Source: Terriglobia bacterium
GTDB lineage: Bacteria; Acidobacteriota; Terriglobia; UBA7540
DNA length: 9,838 nt
Reading direction: 5' to 3'
NCBI GenBank assembly: GCA_030040455.1
Contig: JASHTR010000169.1
Location: 1-9,838, forward strand
Shown here: positions 1 through 9,134 of the stretch, piece after piece
Position numbering within the stretch: the stretch's first letter is position 1
How the letters are laid out: each line of letters begins with the position of its first letter
Notes under the pieces: model-generated
What the model was told of the DNA's origin: nothing
What the model saw: the letters and a program-made list of their open reading frames with translations, nothing else
Database searches by the model: none
Translations under genes and position numbers: made by a program

Positions 1-1272
1 CTTTCCACGTGGAACTATGGCATCGAGACGGGCCTCTATCCACTCGGCTCCTGCACGATGAAGTATAACCCCCGGATCAACGAAGTGGTCTCACACCTCA
101 AAGGTCCGGCAACGGATCACCCTTACACTCCTGAACTTCTTGCCCAGGGTTGCCTCAGGATTCTTGCGGAGACGTCGCGCTGCCTGGCCGAAATCACCGG
201 TATGGACGCAGTTTCCCTTCAACCAGCCGCAGGCGCTCAAGGCGAGTTGACCGGCCTTTTGATGATTCGTGCTTATCTCAAAGATCGAGGCGAGCATCGA
301 AAATACGTTCTGATTCCCGATTCCGCCCACGGCACCAATCCAGCCAGCGTGACGATTGCAGGCTACGAGGTGCGTCACCTGAAATCGAACGATCGAGGCT
401 GCGTTGATCTCGACGACCTCCGACGCGCCATGACGGAAGACGTTGCGGGGCTGATGCTGACCAACCCCAACACGCTCGGTATTTTTGAGACCCAGATTCA
501 CGAGATCGCCCGCGCGGTTCATGCCAGAGGCGGGTTGGTTTACATGGATGGGGCCAACATGAACGCGCTCGCGGGCGTCGTGCGGCCCGGCGATTTTGAG
601 ATGGACGTGATGCACCTCAACCTGCACAAGACCTTCTCCACGCCACACGGTGGGGGCGGGCCGGGCTCAGGTCCGGTTGCCGTGAAGAAGACGCTCGCGC
701 CTTATCTTCCTGTGCCTCTCGTTGAAGAGAGCAAAGACGGGATTTACCGGCTGAATTTCGACCGGCCGAAAAGCATTGGGCGCGTCCGGTCGTTTTACGG
801 GAATTTCGGCATGGCGGTTCGAGCTCTTGCCTATATGCTCGCTTACGGCCCGGACGGCTTGCGTCAGGTGACGGAAGATGCAGTGTTGAATGCCAACTAC
901 GTCCTTAAGAAGCTGAGGGACGTTTATGACCTGCCGTATGACGCTCCTGCCATGCACGAATGCGTTTTTTCAGACCGCCGCCAGGCCGCGCAGGGTGTCC
1001 GCACCGGCGACATCGCCAAGCGGCTTATGGACTACGGCTTCCACCCTTACACCGTTTCTTTTCCCTTGATTGTTCCGGGCGCCATGATGATTGAGCCAAC
1101 GGAAAGCGCCAGCAAGGCTGAGCTGGATGCTTTTATTGCGGCGATGCGCGACGTGGCCCGGGAAGTGGAAGAAAACCCGCAACTCGTCCTCACCGCTCCG
1201 CACACAACCCGCATCACGCGGCTCGACGAAGCGGCGGCAGCCCGCAAACCTATTCTCCGCTGGAAACCGTGA
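1..1272 (+). CDS. gcvPB: Glycine dehydrogenase (decarboxylating) subunit 2, GcvPB, 5'-truncated
   Basis: This is the PLP-binding subunit of the two-subunit P-protein of the glycine cleavage system. That protein decarboxylates glycine and passes the aminomethyl group to the lipoyl H-protein in the cytoplasm. The reading frame is open from base 1, before the first ATG at 58, and the first residues already contain the family motif YPLGSCTMKYNPR, so the gene starts outside the window. 423 residues are visible; family members are usually about 475-490, so roughly 55-65 are missing. The PLP lysine lies in the motif NLHKTFSTPHGGGGPGSGP, with the Lys codon at 628-630. Other family blocks are DSAHGTNPAS, TNPNTLGIFE and the C-terminal APHTT...RLDE...ARKP. 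The ORF is intact to the TGA at 1270-1272. gcvPA, gcvH and gcvT would be expected upstream but are not in the window. The gene converges on the vanZ-like gene. Confidence 0.96.
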   Translation, partial: LSTWNYGIETGLYPLGSCTMKYNPRINEVVSHLKGPATDHPYTPELLAQGCLRILAETSRCLAEITGMDAVSLQPAAGAQGELTGLLMIRAYLKDRGEHRKYVLIPDSAHGTNPASVTIAGYEVRHLKSNDRGCVDLDDLRRAMTEDVAGLMLTNPNTLGIFETQIHEIARAVHARGGLVYMDGANMNALAGVVRPGDFEMDVMHLNLHKTFSTPHGGGGPGSGPVAVKKTLAPYLPVPLVEESKDGIYRLNFDRPKSIGRVRSFYGNFGMAVRALAYMLAYGPDGLRQVTEDAVLNANYVLKKLRDVYDLPYDAPAMHECVFSDRRQAAQGVRTGDIAKRLMDYGFHPYTVSFPLIVPGAMMIEPTESASKAELDAFIAAMRDVAREVEENPQLVLTAPHTTRITRLDEAAAARKPILRWKP

Positions 1273-1279
1273 AACTTCG

Positions 1280-1375
1280 AAAAAATGCAAAACCTCTCGC
1301 AGAGGCGCAAAGGCTCGCAAAGTAAATCATGCCGCCTTTCCTTGCGTGTCTTTGCGACTTTGCGGGATGCTTTTT
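1280..1375. terminator. Possible bidirectional terminator between convergent gcvPB and vanZ
   Basis: The inverted repeat between the two convergent genes is flanked by A6 on the left (1280-1285) and T5 on the right (1371-1375). A hairpin with a trailing U-run could therefore form in transcripts from either side. The T5 lies 6 nt beyond the right arm, and the left A-run lies about 20 nt outside the main arms. This makes it a weaker match than a classical intrinsic terminator. The function is inferred from position and symmetry. Confidence 0.4.
1293..1364. repeat. Nested intergenic inverted repeat with CGCAAAG / CTTTGCG arms
   Basis: The gap between gcvPB and vanZ holds two copies of CGCAAAG (1306-1312, 1316-1322). 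Two exact reverse complements, CTTTGCG, follow (1350-1356, 1358-1364), so the outer and inner copies can pair with small bulges of 3 nt and 1 nt. A small separate hairpin, CCTCT-CGC-AGAGG, lies at 1293-1305. The arms have the look of a dispersed repeat I recall from environmental bacterial genomes; that likeness is memory and was not searched. Confidence 0.75.
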
Positions 1376-1393
1376 GCTTGTAACCAAATTTCC

Positions 1394-3484
<2,091 letters not shown>

Positions 3485-3509
3485 CTAAGCCACAGGTGTT
3501 AAATTTTCC

Positions 3510-3538
3510 ATTCTAATGATGCGGTTCCGAAGGGTCAA
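3510..3538 (-). promoter_or_regulatory. Sigma70-type promoter for guaB
   Basis: On the minus strand a -35 box TTGACC (plus positions 3533-3538) is followed after exactly 17 nt by a -10 box TAGAAT (3510-3515). Each matches five of six consensus bases. Transcription would begin near 3503, some 160 nt before the chosen guaB start. It would therefore copy the whole inverted-repeat element into the 5' leader. The promoter lies 25 nt downstream of the ppc stop, so guaB can be expressed apart from the upstream cluster. I see no strong hairpin terminator between ppc and this promoter, so read-through from ppc is also possible. Confidence 0.65.
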
Positions 3539-3562
3539 GCGCAGGATCAGAAAAATTGAACC

Positions 3563-6259
3563 CTAACCCGTGCTCTTCATCCCAAAGGCAATCCCCCCCA
3601 CTGTGATTTGAAGCAGATGCAGCAATTCCGGCTGGGGCGTTTCAGGCTTGCGGCGCCACTGCTCGAGAAACCGAATCTGAAGGAAATTAAGCGGATCGAC
3701 GTAAGGATTGCGCAGGCGAATGCTTTCCGCCAGCACAGGCTGCTGTTCGAGCAGCCGGGCGCTCCCGCGAATTTCCAGGATGCGCCGACAGGCGCGCTCG
3801 TATTCCTCTTTAATCTGCGCGAAAATCTTCTCCCGCAGGCTCGACGGGCGGACAAGGGAGGCGTACCGTCCGGCGATATAAAGGTCGGTCTTCGCCAGTG
3901 AAATTTCCGCGTTATCCACGAGCACAGAGAAGAAGGGCCAGGCATGGTACATTTCCCTCAATCGCTCCAGGCCGCGCGGAGCGTGGTCGCGGATGAACTG
4001 GTCCAGGGCATATCCAACGCCGTACCATGAAGGGAGAAAATGACGTGATTGCGTCCACGCAAACACCCACGGGATGGCGCGTAAATTTTCAAGCTCCCGC
4101 GATCGGAATCGGCGGCTGGGGCGCGAACCCAAGCGCAACTGGTCGATGAGATCCACCGGGGTGGCTTGGAAGAAATATTGGGGAAACTCCGGCGTTTCAT
4201 AAACGAGGCGACGATAAAAGCATCGACTGCTTTCGGCCATTTCCTGCGCATATTCCTGCCACGCCTTGAGCTGCGATTTCGCCACGCGCTTCGGATGAAG
4301 GAGGTTAGCATCCAGCACCGAGGAAACGAGCTGTTCCAGGTTGCGCTGCGCGATGATAGGATTCGAATATTTGAAGGAAATCACCTCGCCCTGCTCCGTA
4401 ATCCGAAGCCGGCCGCCGGGCGCGGCTTGAGGCTGCGCCTGAACGCTGCGGTGGGACATGCCGCCGCCCCGGTCGATGGTCCCTCCTTTCCCATGGAACA
4501 GCCCCAGCCGCACGCCGTGGCGCTCAGCAACCCGACCGAGGCCTTCCTGGGCAAGGAACAAGGACCAGTTTGCCGCCAGATACCCGCTGTCCTTGACCGA
4601 ATCGGAATATCCCAGCATGATCTCCTGGAAATTGCTGCGCGAGCGAAGCATGCGGCGGTAAAGATCATCGGCGAGAAGCTCGTCGAGGATGGTCGGGCAG
4701 GCGATCAGGTCTTCGTAAGTTTCAAAGAGAGGAATGGCGTCAAAGGAGGACCGCGGGCCCGACTCTCCAGCCGGCTCGATCAGGCCTGCCTTGCGTCCGA
4801 GCAACAACAAATCCCAAACGTCCGCCGCGCCGGTCGTCATGCTCAAAATATAGCGATGCGAAGCATTCGCGCCGTAGCGTTCCTGGATTTCTTTGAGCGT
4901 CTGGAATTCCTGAAGGACCTTTTGCAGCGGCTCTCCCTCCGTTTCCGGCAGAGAGTTTGCCCCGAGCAGCATGCGGATGGAATCGATGCGAGCCTCGGGC
5001 GGGTGGGCCGGCAGCCCGGCGGCGCCGAGCAAGACTTCAGCGGCTGCGCGCGTGAGCGAAGCATGTTGGCGGAAATCATGGCTGGCGCTGTAAAACCCAA
5101 AAACTTCTGCTGCCACGCGGAGCCGTCCGGGGCCCAGCTTCGCAACGCGTGGGCTGGGATGCTCCTTGAGCGCTTCCTCCAGCAGTCGCGCATCCCGCAC
5201 AAATTCTTCTGCGGACTCATAAGCGCCCTCCGCGCACTCCATCGTGCGCTCCAGCCTCCAAACCATCACCCGCAGCTTCCTGCGATAAAGTTCCCCGGGC
5301 TGGTCCAACTCCGTAAAAACCCGTGTCGCGGGAAAGCGTTGCATGGTGCTTTCAAGGTCCTGCTCCATTTCGCGGCACTGTTCTTTATTCCGGCAAGGAA
5401 ATGAGACCACGGCCAGCAGCCTGCGGCACACGCGCAAGTAGTAACGAAGGACGCTTTGCCGATGCTCCTCAGCGGCGCGAAGGCTTGCTTCCCGCGTCAC
5501 GTTCGGGTTGCCATCGCGGTCTGTGCCGACCCATGAGCCAAAGTGGAAGAAAGGAGCCGGTTCACGCAACCGGGGATATGCGCGGTGCAGCTCTTCCTGG
5601 AACTGAGTCCAAAAACTCCCAGCCAGGTCGTAGATGGATCTCTCGAAATAGACCAGCGTATTCTCGATTTCGATCGCCGGGGTCACGGGCCGTTGGCGCA
5701 CTTCGTCGGTGAGCCACAAGGCTTCGATCCACGGATCGACCTGGGCGGAAAAGGCTGCATCTGCTTCGCTTGGAAAACTCTCGATCGTCTGGCTGATGCG
5801 CAGGATGTGGTTGAGCACGCTGCGGCGCTTGGCTTCGGTAGGATGGGCGGTGAGCACCGGCTCAATCCGCATGGACTCCAGCAGCCGTTTCAGCGCGGCA
5901 AATGAAACGTGCTGCCGCTGAAGCTCATTGAACGTGCGCCGCAAAGACATGGGCGCCGCCGCTTCGTATCGCTCGTAGGCGGCAAGGCGGCGGATGCGCT
6001 CGCGTTCCTCGCAGAGGTTGACGAGGTGGAAGAAAAGGCTGAAGGCATGGGCAACCTCGGCAGCCTGGCTCAAGGAAAGCCGTCGAACCGCGCGCGCATT
6101 GGCTTTGAGCAGCTCCGTGTCCGGCCGCTGGCGGATCTGCTTCGAGAGGTTGCGAAGCTCTTCAATGGCGGCAAAAACGCTACCCCCGCATTGCTCCTGG
6201 ACGATGGCGCCCAGTCGCGTGGTGAGGACTCGGACTTCTCTGCGCAAGGTTTCCTGCAT
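3563..6259 (-). CDS. ppc: Phosphoenolpyruvate carboxylase
   Basis: It carboxylates PEP with bicarbonate to oxaloacetate, refilling the TCA cycle and supplying the aspartate skeleton; it is a cytoplasmic tetramer. The 898 residues fit the bacterial family (E. coli 883). Motifs in order are VLTAHPTEAKRRS with catalytic His139, GSWVGTDRDGNPNVT (241-255), MLGYSDSVKDSG (548-559, Lys556), FHGKGGTIDRGGG (588-600), EQGEVISFKY (622-631), LRAIPWVFAWTQ (726-737) and LRNPYVDPLNFLQ (849-861). The C-terminus is GMKSTG. Two differences from E. coli stand out. The mobile loop has Lys591 where E. coli has Arg581, although the next arginine, Arg597 (Arg587), is kept. The C-terminal aspartate-binding Asn881 is Ser896, while Lys773 and Arg832 appear conserved as Lys790 and Arg850. 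The ATG at 6259 lies 9 nt after the thrC stop, so the two genes are surely cotranscribed. I see no strong ribosome binding site, so translation may be coupled to thrC. Confidence 0.97.
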   Translation of the reverse strand: MQETLRREVRVLTTRLGAIVQEQCGGSVFAAIEELRNLSKQIRQRPDTELLKANARAVRRLSLSQAAEVAHAFSLFFHLVNLCEERERIRRLAAYERYEAAAPMSLRRTFNELQRQHVSFAALKRLLESMRIEPVLTAHPTEAKRRSVLNHILRISQTIESFPSEADAAFSAQVDPWIEALWLTDEVRQRPVTPAIEIENTLVYFERSIYDLAGSFWTQFQEELHRAYPRLREPAPFFHFGSWVGTDRDGNPNVTREASLRAAEEHRQSVLRYYLRVCRRLLAVVSFPCRNKEQCREMEQDLESTMQRFPATRVFTELDQPGELYRRKLRVMVWRLERTMECAEGAYESAEEFVRDARLLEEALKEHPSPRVAKLGPGRLRVAAEVFGFYSASHDFRQHASLTRAAAEVLLGAAGLPAHPPEARIDSIRMLLGANSLPETEGEPLQKVLQEFQTLKEIQERYGANASHRYILSMTTGAADVWDLLLLGRKAGLIEPAGESGPRSSFDAIPLFETYEDLIACPTILDELLADDLYRRMLRSRSNFQEIMLGYSDSVKDSGYLAANWSLFLAQEGLGRVAERHGVRLGLFHGKGGTIDRGGGMSHRSVQAQPQAAPGGRLRITEQGEVISFKYSNPIIAQRNLEQLVSSVLDANLLHPKRVAKSQLKAWQEYAQEMAESSRCFYRRLVYETPEFPQYFFQATPVDLIDQLRLGSRPSRRFRSRELENLRAIPWVFAWTQSRHFLPSWYGVGYALDQFIRDHAPRGLERLREMYHAWPFFSVLVDNAEISLAKTDLYIAGRYASLVRPSSLREKIFAQIKEEYERACRRILEIRGSARLLEQQPVLAESIRLRNPYVDPLNFLQIRFLEQWRRKPETPQPELLHLLQITVGGIAFGMKSTG

Positions 6260-6268
6260 GGCCGCCCG

Positions 6269-7561
6269 CTACACTGGAACCCCCAGCACTTGCTCCAGCT
6301 CACGCCGCAGTGCTTCCAGGCTCGGCTCAACCCGCAGCCGCTGACGGGTTTCCTCGCTTTCGGACCGGTGGCGCATGATGTAATCCGTATCTTTAAGCTG
6401 GTTCCCGGTAAGGACGGCTACGACGTCCGCGTGGCGCTCGATCTTGCCGGAGCGGCAGAGTTTGCGCACTCCGGCAATGGTGGCTGCCGAGGCGGGTTCG
6501 CAGGCGACGCCGTCCTCAGCCAGCACCCGTTTGGCTTCAAAGATTTCCTCGTCAGTGACGCTTTCACAAAGGCCTCCGCTCCACTGGAGCACGCGCTGCG
6601 CCTTCTTCCAATTTGCCGGGCGGCCAATACGAATGGCCGTGGCCTCAGTTTGAGGCTCTTCCACGGCAATCAGCTCGCGAGCGCCTGCCGTCACTGTCTG
6701 GTAAAACGGGTTGGCGCCTGCCGCCTGAATCACCACCACGCGCGGCACCTTCTCGATGAAGCCCAGCTCGAGCAGTTCCTGTAATCCCTTGCCGATTGCG
6801 GACGCGTTCCCCAGGTTGCCTCCGGGAACGACAATGTAATCCGGGGGGCGCCAGGCGCGCTGCTCCATCATTTCGGCGACGATGGTCTTTTGTCCTTCAA
6901 TGCGGAACGGATTAACCGAATTCACGAGGTAAAGTCCGAGTTCAGGCGCAATCTCGCGCAGCAACCCGAACGCCTGGTCGAACGTGTCTCCTACCTCGAC
7001 GACGATCGCCCCAAAGTCGAGCGCCTGGGCAAGCTTCGCGGCTGAAATCTGGCGGTAAGGGACAAAAAGCAGCGCCTTGATGCCCGCCCGCGCCGCGTAA
7101 GCCGCCATCGAAGAAGAAGTATTTCCCGTGGAGGCACAGGCGACCATGCGTACGTTCCGCGAACTCGCGCGGGTGATGCACGCCGTCATGCCCAGGTCTT
7201 TAAAAGAGCCGGTCGGGTTGTTGCCCTGGTGCTTGATGGTAAGATGGACGGGGCCGGCCCAGTAACCCGTGCGGCGTGTCCCCACCAGCGGCGTTGAGCC
7301 TTCTGAAAGCGAAATAATGCGCGCTCGCGGCTCAAGGAAAGGAATCAGCTCGCGGAAACGCCACACACCGCTGCGGTCAATCGGCTCGCCGCTCAATCGC
7401 CGCCGATGCCATTTTTCCCGCAGCTCTTCGGCATCGAAGGGGTCAAAATCGTACTTCACCTCGAGCAGGCCGCCGCACGCCGAGCAGTGATAGGCGTCCC
7501 GCTTCGGATCCTGCCGCATGCGGCAGTTCCCTTCAATGCATTGTAAGTAAGAAAAAGACAT
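6269..7561 (-). CDS. thrC: Threonine synthase
   Basis: A PLP-dependent enzyme that converts O-phospho-L-homoserine to threonine and phosphate, the last step of threonine synthesis. The 430-residue product begins with a probable zinc-ribbon (Cys8, Cys13, Cys26, Cys29), as in longer threonine synthases of bacteria, archaea and plants. The fold-type II core follows: SEGSTPLV (86-93), the PLP lysine motif NNPTGSFKDLG with Lys121, ASTGNTSSS (143-151) near the substrate, and the phosphate-holding loop PGGNLGNASAIGKG (246-259). The start ATG at 7561 is preceded by T5, and a weak GAGA lies about 9 nt upstream, touching the base of the hairpin described separately. The gene sits between lysC and ppc on the same strand, consistent with an aspartate-family operon. 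Other fold-type II enzymes such as cysteate synthase are related, but the motifs and neighbours favour threonine synthase. Confidence 0.94.
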   Translation of the reverse strand: MSFSYLQCIEGNCRMRQDPKRDAYHCSACGGLLEVKYDFDPFDAEELREKWHRRRLSGEPIDRSGVWRFRELIPFLEPRARIISLSEGSTPLVGTRRTGYWAGPVHLTIKHQGNNPTGSFKDLGMTACITRASSRNVRMVACASTGNTSSSMAAYAARAGIKALLFVPYRQISAAKLAQALDFGAIVVEVGDTFDQAFGLLREIAPELGLYLVNSVNPFRIEGQKTIVAEMMEQRAWRPPDYIVVPGGNLGNASAIGKGLQELLELGFIEKVPRVVVIQAAGANPFYQTVTAGARELIAVEEPQTEATAIRIGRPANWKKAQRVLQWSGGLCESVTDEEIFEAKRVLAEDGVACEPASAATIAGVRKLCRSGKIERHADVVAVLTGNQLKDTDYIMRHRSESEETRQRLRVEPSLEALRRELEQVLGVPV

Positions 7562-7622
7562 AAAAAGTTCTCAGCATTCAGCCATCAGCAGGATCCCACT
7601 CTCGTGATGAGTTGAATGCTGA
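7562..7622 (-). terminator. Terminator- or attenuator-like hairpin ahead of thrC
   Basis: Read in the direction of transcription, the 10-bp stem is followed by GAAC and then TTTTT (plus positions 7562-7566), directly abutting the thrC ATG. A hairpin plus U-run inside an operon could cause partial termination after lysC. It could also hide the weak GAGA ribosome binding site, whose first bases belong to the stem. The 4-nt gap before the T-run and the modest GC of the stem make strong termination doubtful. I see no leader peptide. Confidence 0.35.
7571..7622. repeat. Inverted repeat between lysC and thrC
   Basis: TCAGCATTCA (7571-7580) and TGAATGCTGA (7613-7622) are exact 10-bp reverse complements separated by 32 nt. 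Inside them CATCA (7583-7587) and TGATG (7605-7609) can pair and lengthen the stem after a small internal loop. The surrounding bases add further TCAGC/GCTGA-like words (GCCATCAGC, GACCGCTGGC), the look of a dispersed intergenic palindrome family. It fills most of the 79-nt gap. Confidence 0.75.
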
Positions 7623-7640
7623 CCGCTGGCTGCCGAAGGC

Positions 7641-9056
7641 TTATAGTTGAAATTCCCCGTGAATTGCCTCGACGGCTTCTTTCACATCAACCGCCTTGAC
7701 CGCAAAAGAGATGCTGATCTCGGAAGACCCTTGAGCGATGGCGATGATGTTGATTCCACGCCGCCCGAGAGCGCTAAAGGCGCGCCCTGCAAGGCCGGGC
7801 GTGCCCTTCATGTTTTCTCCGATCAGCACCACAATGGCGACGTGAGGCATCACTTCAATCGAGGCACGCTGGTCGTGGAGCATTTCCAGCTCAAAGACGC
7901 GTTCGAGGTGCGCTTTCACGCGCTTCAGGTCCGCATCATGGACGGCGAAGCAAAGCACGTTGTCCGCCGAGGATTGCGTCACCATGAGTGTATCCGCTTC
8001 TTCCACGCCCAGCGCTCCGAAGGCCTTGGCGGCCAGAGTCGCAAACGCCAAGGCGCCCGTGCCGCTCAAGGTAATCAGTTGCGCTTTGCTGATGGAAGTG
8101 ATGGCTTTGACCCCTGCGCGTCCGTTAGAGCCCGCGGTAGGACCAATCTTGGTTCCCGGACACGAAGGGTTGAAGGTGTTCTTGATCCACACCGGGATCC
8201 TCTGTTTGATTACGGGCTGGATCGTTTTGGGATGCAGCACCTTGGCTCCGAAGAAAGAAAGCTCGGCCGCTTCGCGATAAGAAATCTCAGGAATGATGTG
8301 CGCCGAGGGCACGAGCCGCGGATCGGCCGTCATAACACCGTCCACATCAGTCCAGATCCAAATCTCCGCGGCGTCCAGGGCAGCGCCGACGATGGTGCCG
8401 CTATAGTCGGACCCACCCCGCCCCAGAGTGGTGCACAGGCCGTCTTCGGTCGCACCACGAAAACCCGTGACCACCGGGATGACTCCTCGCCGCCGCAAGG
8501 CCGACAGGCGCGCGCGCGTCTTCGGATTGGTTTCCTCAAACAGCGGCGTGGCATTACCGAATTTACTATCCGTCACAATCAGCTCCGTGGAATCTACCGC
8601 TTCGGCGGCGCATCCTCGCGATCGCAAAATTGCTGCGATCAGCGTGGAGGACATGACTTCCCCGAGGCTCGAAAGCGTATCCATGGCGCGAGGCGTTACC
8701 TCCCGCACCAGCGAGAATCCGGAGCAGAGGTTCTCGAAATCCGTCATCAGCTCAGCCAGCCGAGGCAGGGTCGTGGCCTGCTCGCTTGCCGTCAAGACCT
8801 TGTCCGCCACCTCGCGGTGCCGTCGGGCGAGCTCCTGGCGCACCCCTTTCCATTCCTCGCGGTCTCCGCGAGCGGCTTCGGTGGCCGCCCGAATCAACAT
8901 ATCCGTCACCCCGCCCATCGCGGAAACCACCACCGCTACATCCGCGTGCCGGGAACGGTCGAAAACGAGCTCGGCCACGTGTTGCATGCGCTCGGCATTA
9001 CCCACCGAAGTTCCACCGAACTTCATGACGATCAGCGGCTTCTCCGGCTTGGTCAT
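7641..9056 (-). CDS. lysC: Aspartate kinase (monofunctional)
   Basis: It phosphorylates L-aspartate with ATP to give 4-phospho-aspartate, the entry step to lysine, threonine, methionine and diaminopimelate. The 471 residues comprise an N-terminal amino-acid kinase domain and a C-terminal regulatory pair of ACT domains. The kinase signature KFGGTSVGNAERM lies at 12-24, with VVVSAMGGVTD (42-52), TTLGRGGSDYSGT (209-221), WTDVDGVMTADPR (235-247) and FFGAKVLHPKTIQP (268-281). ACT1 spans about 325-395 and ACT2 about 404-465; ACT2 contains the typical QGSSEISISFAV, which points to feedback control by an end product that cannot be named from sequence alone. No homoserine dehydrogenase domain is fused. 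The ATG at 9056 has GGGAG about 11 nt upstream. The 78-nt gap to the LysR gene (9057-9134) shows no convincing promoter or riboswitch, so cotranscription with that gene is likely. The symbol is used in the general sense of a monofunctional aspartokinase. Confidence 0.95.
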   Translation of the reverse strand: MTKPEKPLIVMKFGGTSVGNAERMQHVAELVFDRSRHADVAVVVSAMGGVTDMLIRAATEAARGDREEWKGVRQELARRHREVADKVLTASEQATTLPRLAELMTDFENLCSGFSLVREVTPRAMDTLSSLGEVMSSTLIAAILRSRGCAAEAVDSTELIVTDSKFGNATPLFEETNPKTRARLSALRRRGVIPVVTGFRGATEDGLCTTLGRGGSDYSGTIVGAALDAAEIWIWTDVDGVMTADPRLVPSAHIIPEISYREAAELSFFGAKVLHPKTIQPVIKQRIPVWIKNTFNPSCPGTKIGPTAGSNGRAGVKAITSISKAQLITLSGTGALAFATLAAKAFGALGVEEADTLMVTQSSADNVLCFAVHDADLKRVKAHLERVFELEMLHDQRASIEVMPHVAIVVLIGENMKGTPGLAGRAFSALGRRGINIIAIAQGSSEISISFAVKAVDVKEAVEAIHGEFQL

Positions 9057-9134
9057 AGCAACATCATCTCCCGATTTTGCGGCGAGGTTTGGGGCACCCT
9101 TGCGCCGGCTGAAGGAGAATTACGCCCCTGCAGG

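Noticed and set aside
4166..5404. A 412-codon open frame on the plus strand, opposite ppc.
   Set aside because: It is antisense to well-conserved PEP carboxylase sequence and shows no family motif; it is a shadow of codon bias.
5909..6784. A 291-codon plus-strand frame spanning the ppc-thrC junction.
   Set aside because: It is antisense to two genes with conserved motifs and has no recognisable domain.
9057..9134. GGGGC (9091-9095) and GCCCC (9124-9128) as a hairpin, or a lysine riboswitch ahead of lysC.
   Set aside because: Five base pairs with a 28-nt loop is expected by chance at this GC content, and the gap is far too short for a lysine riboswitch.
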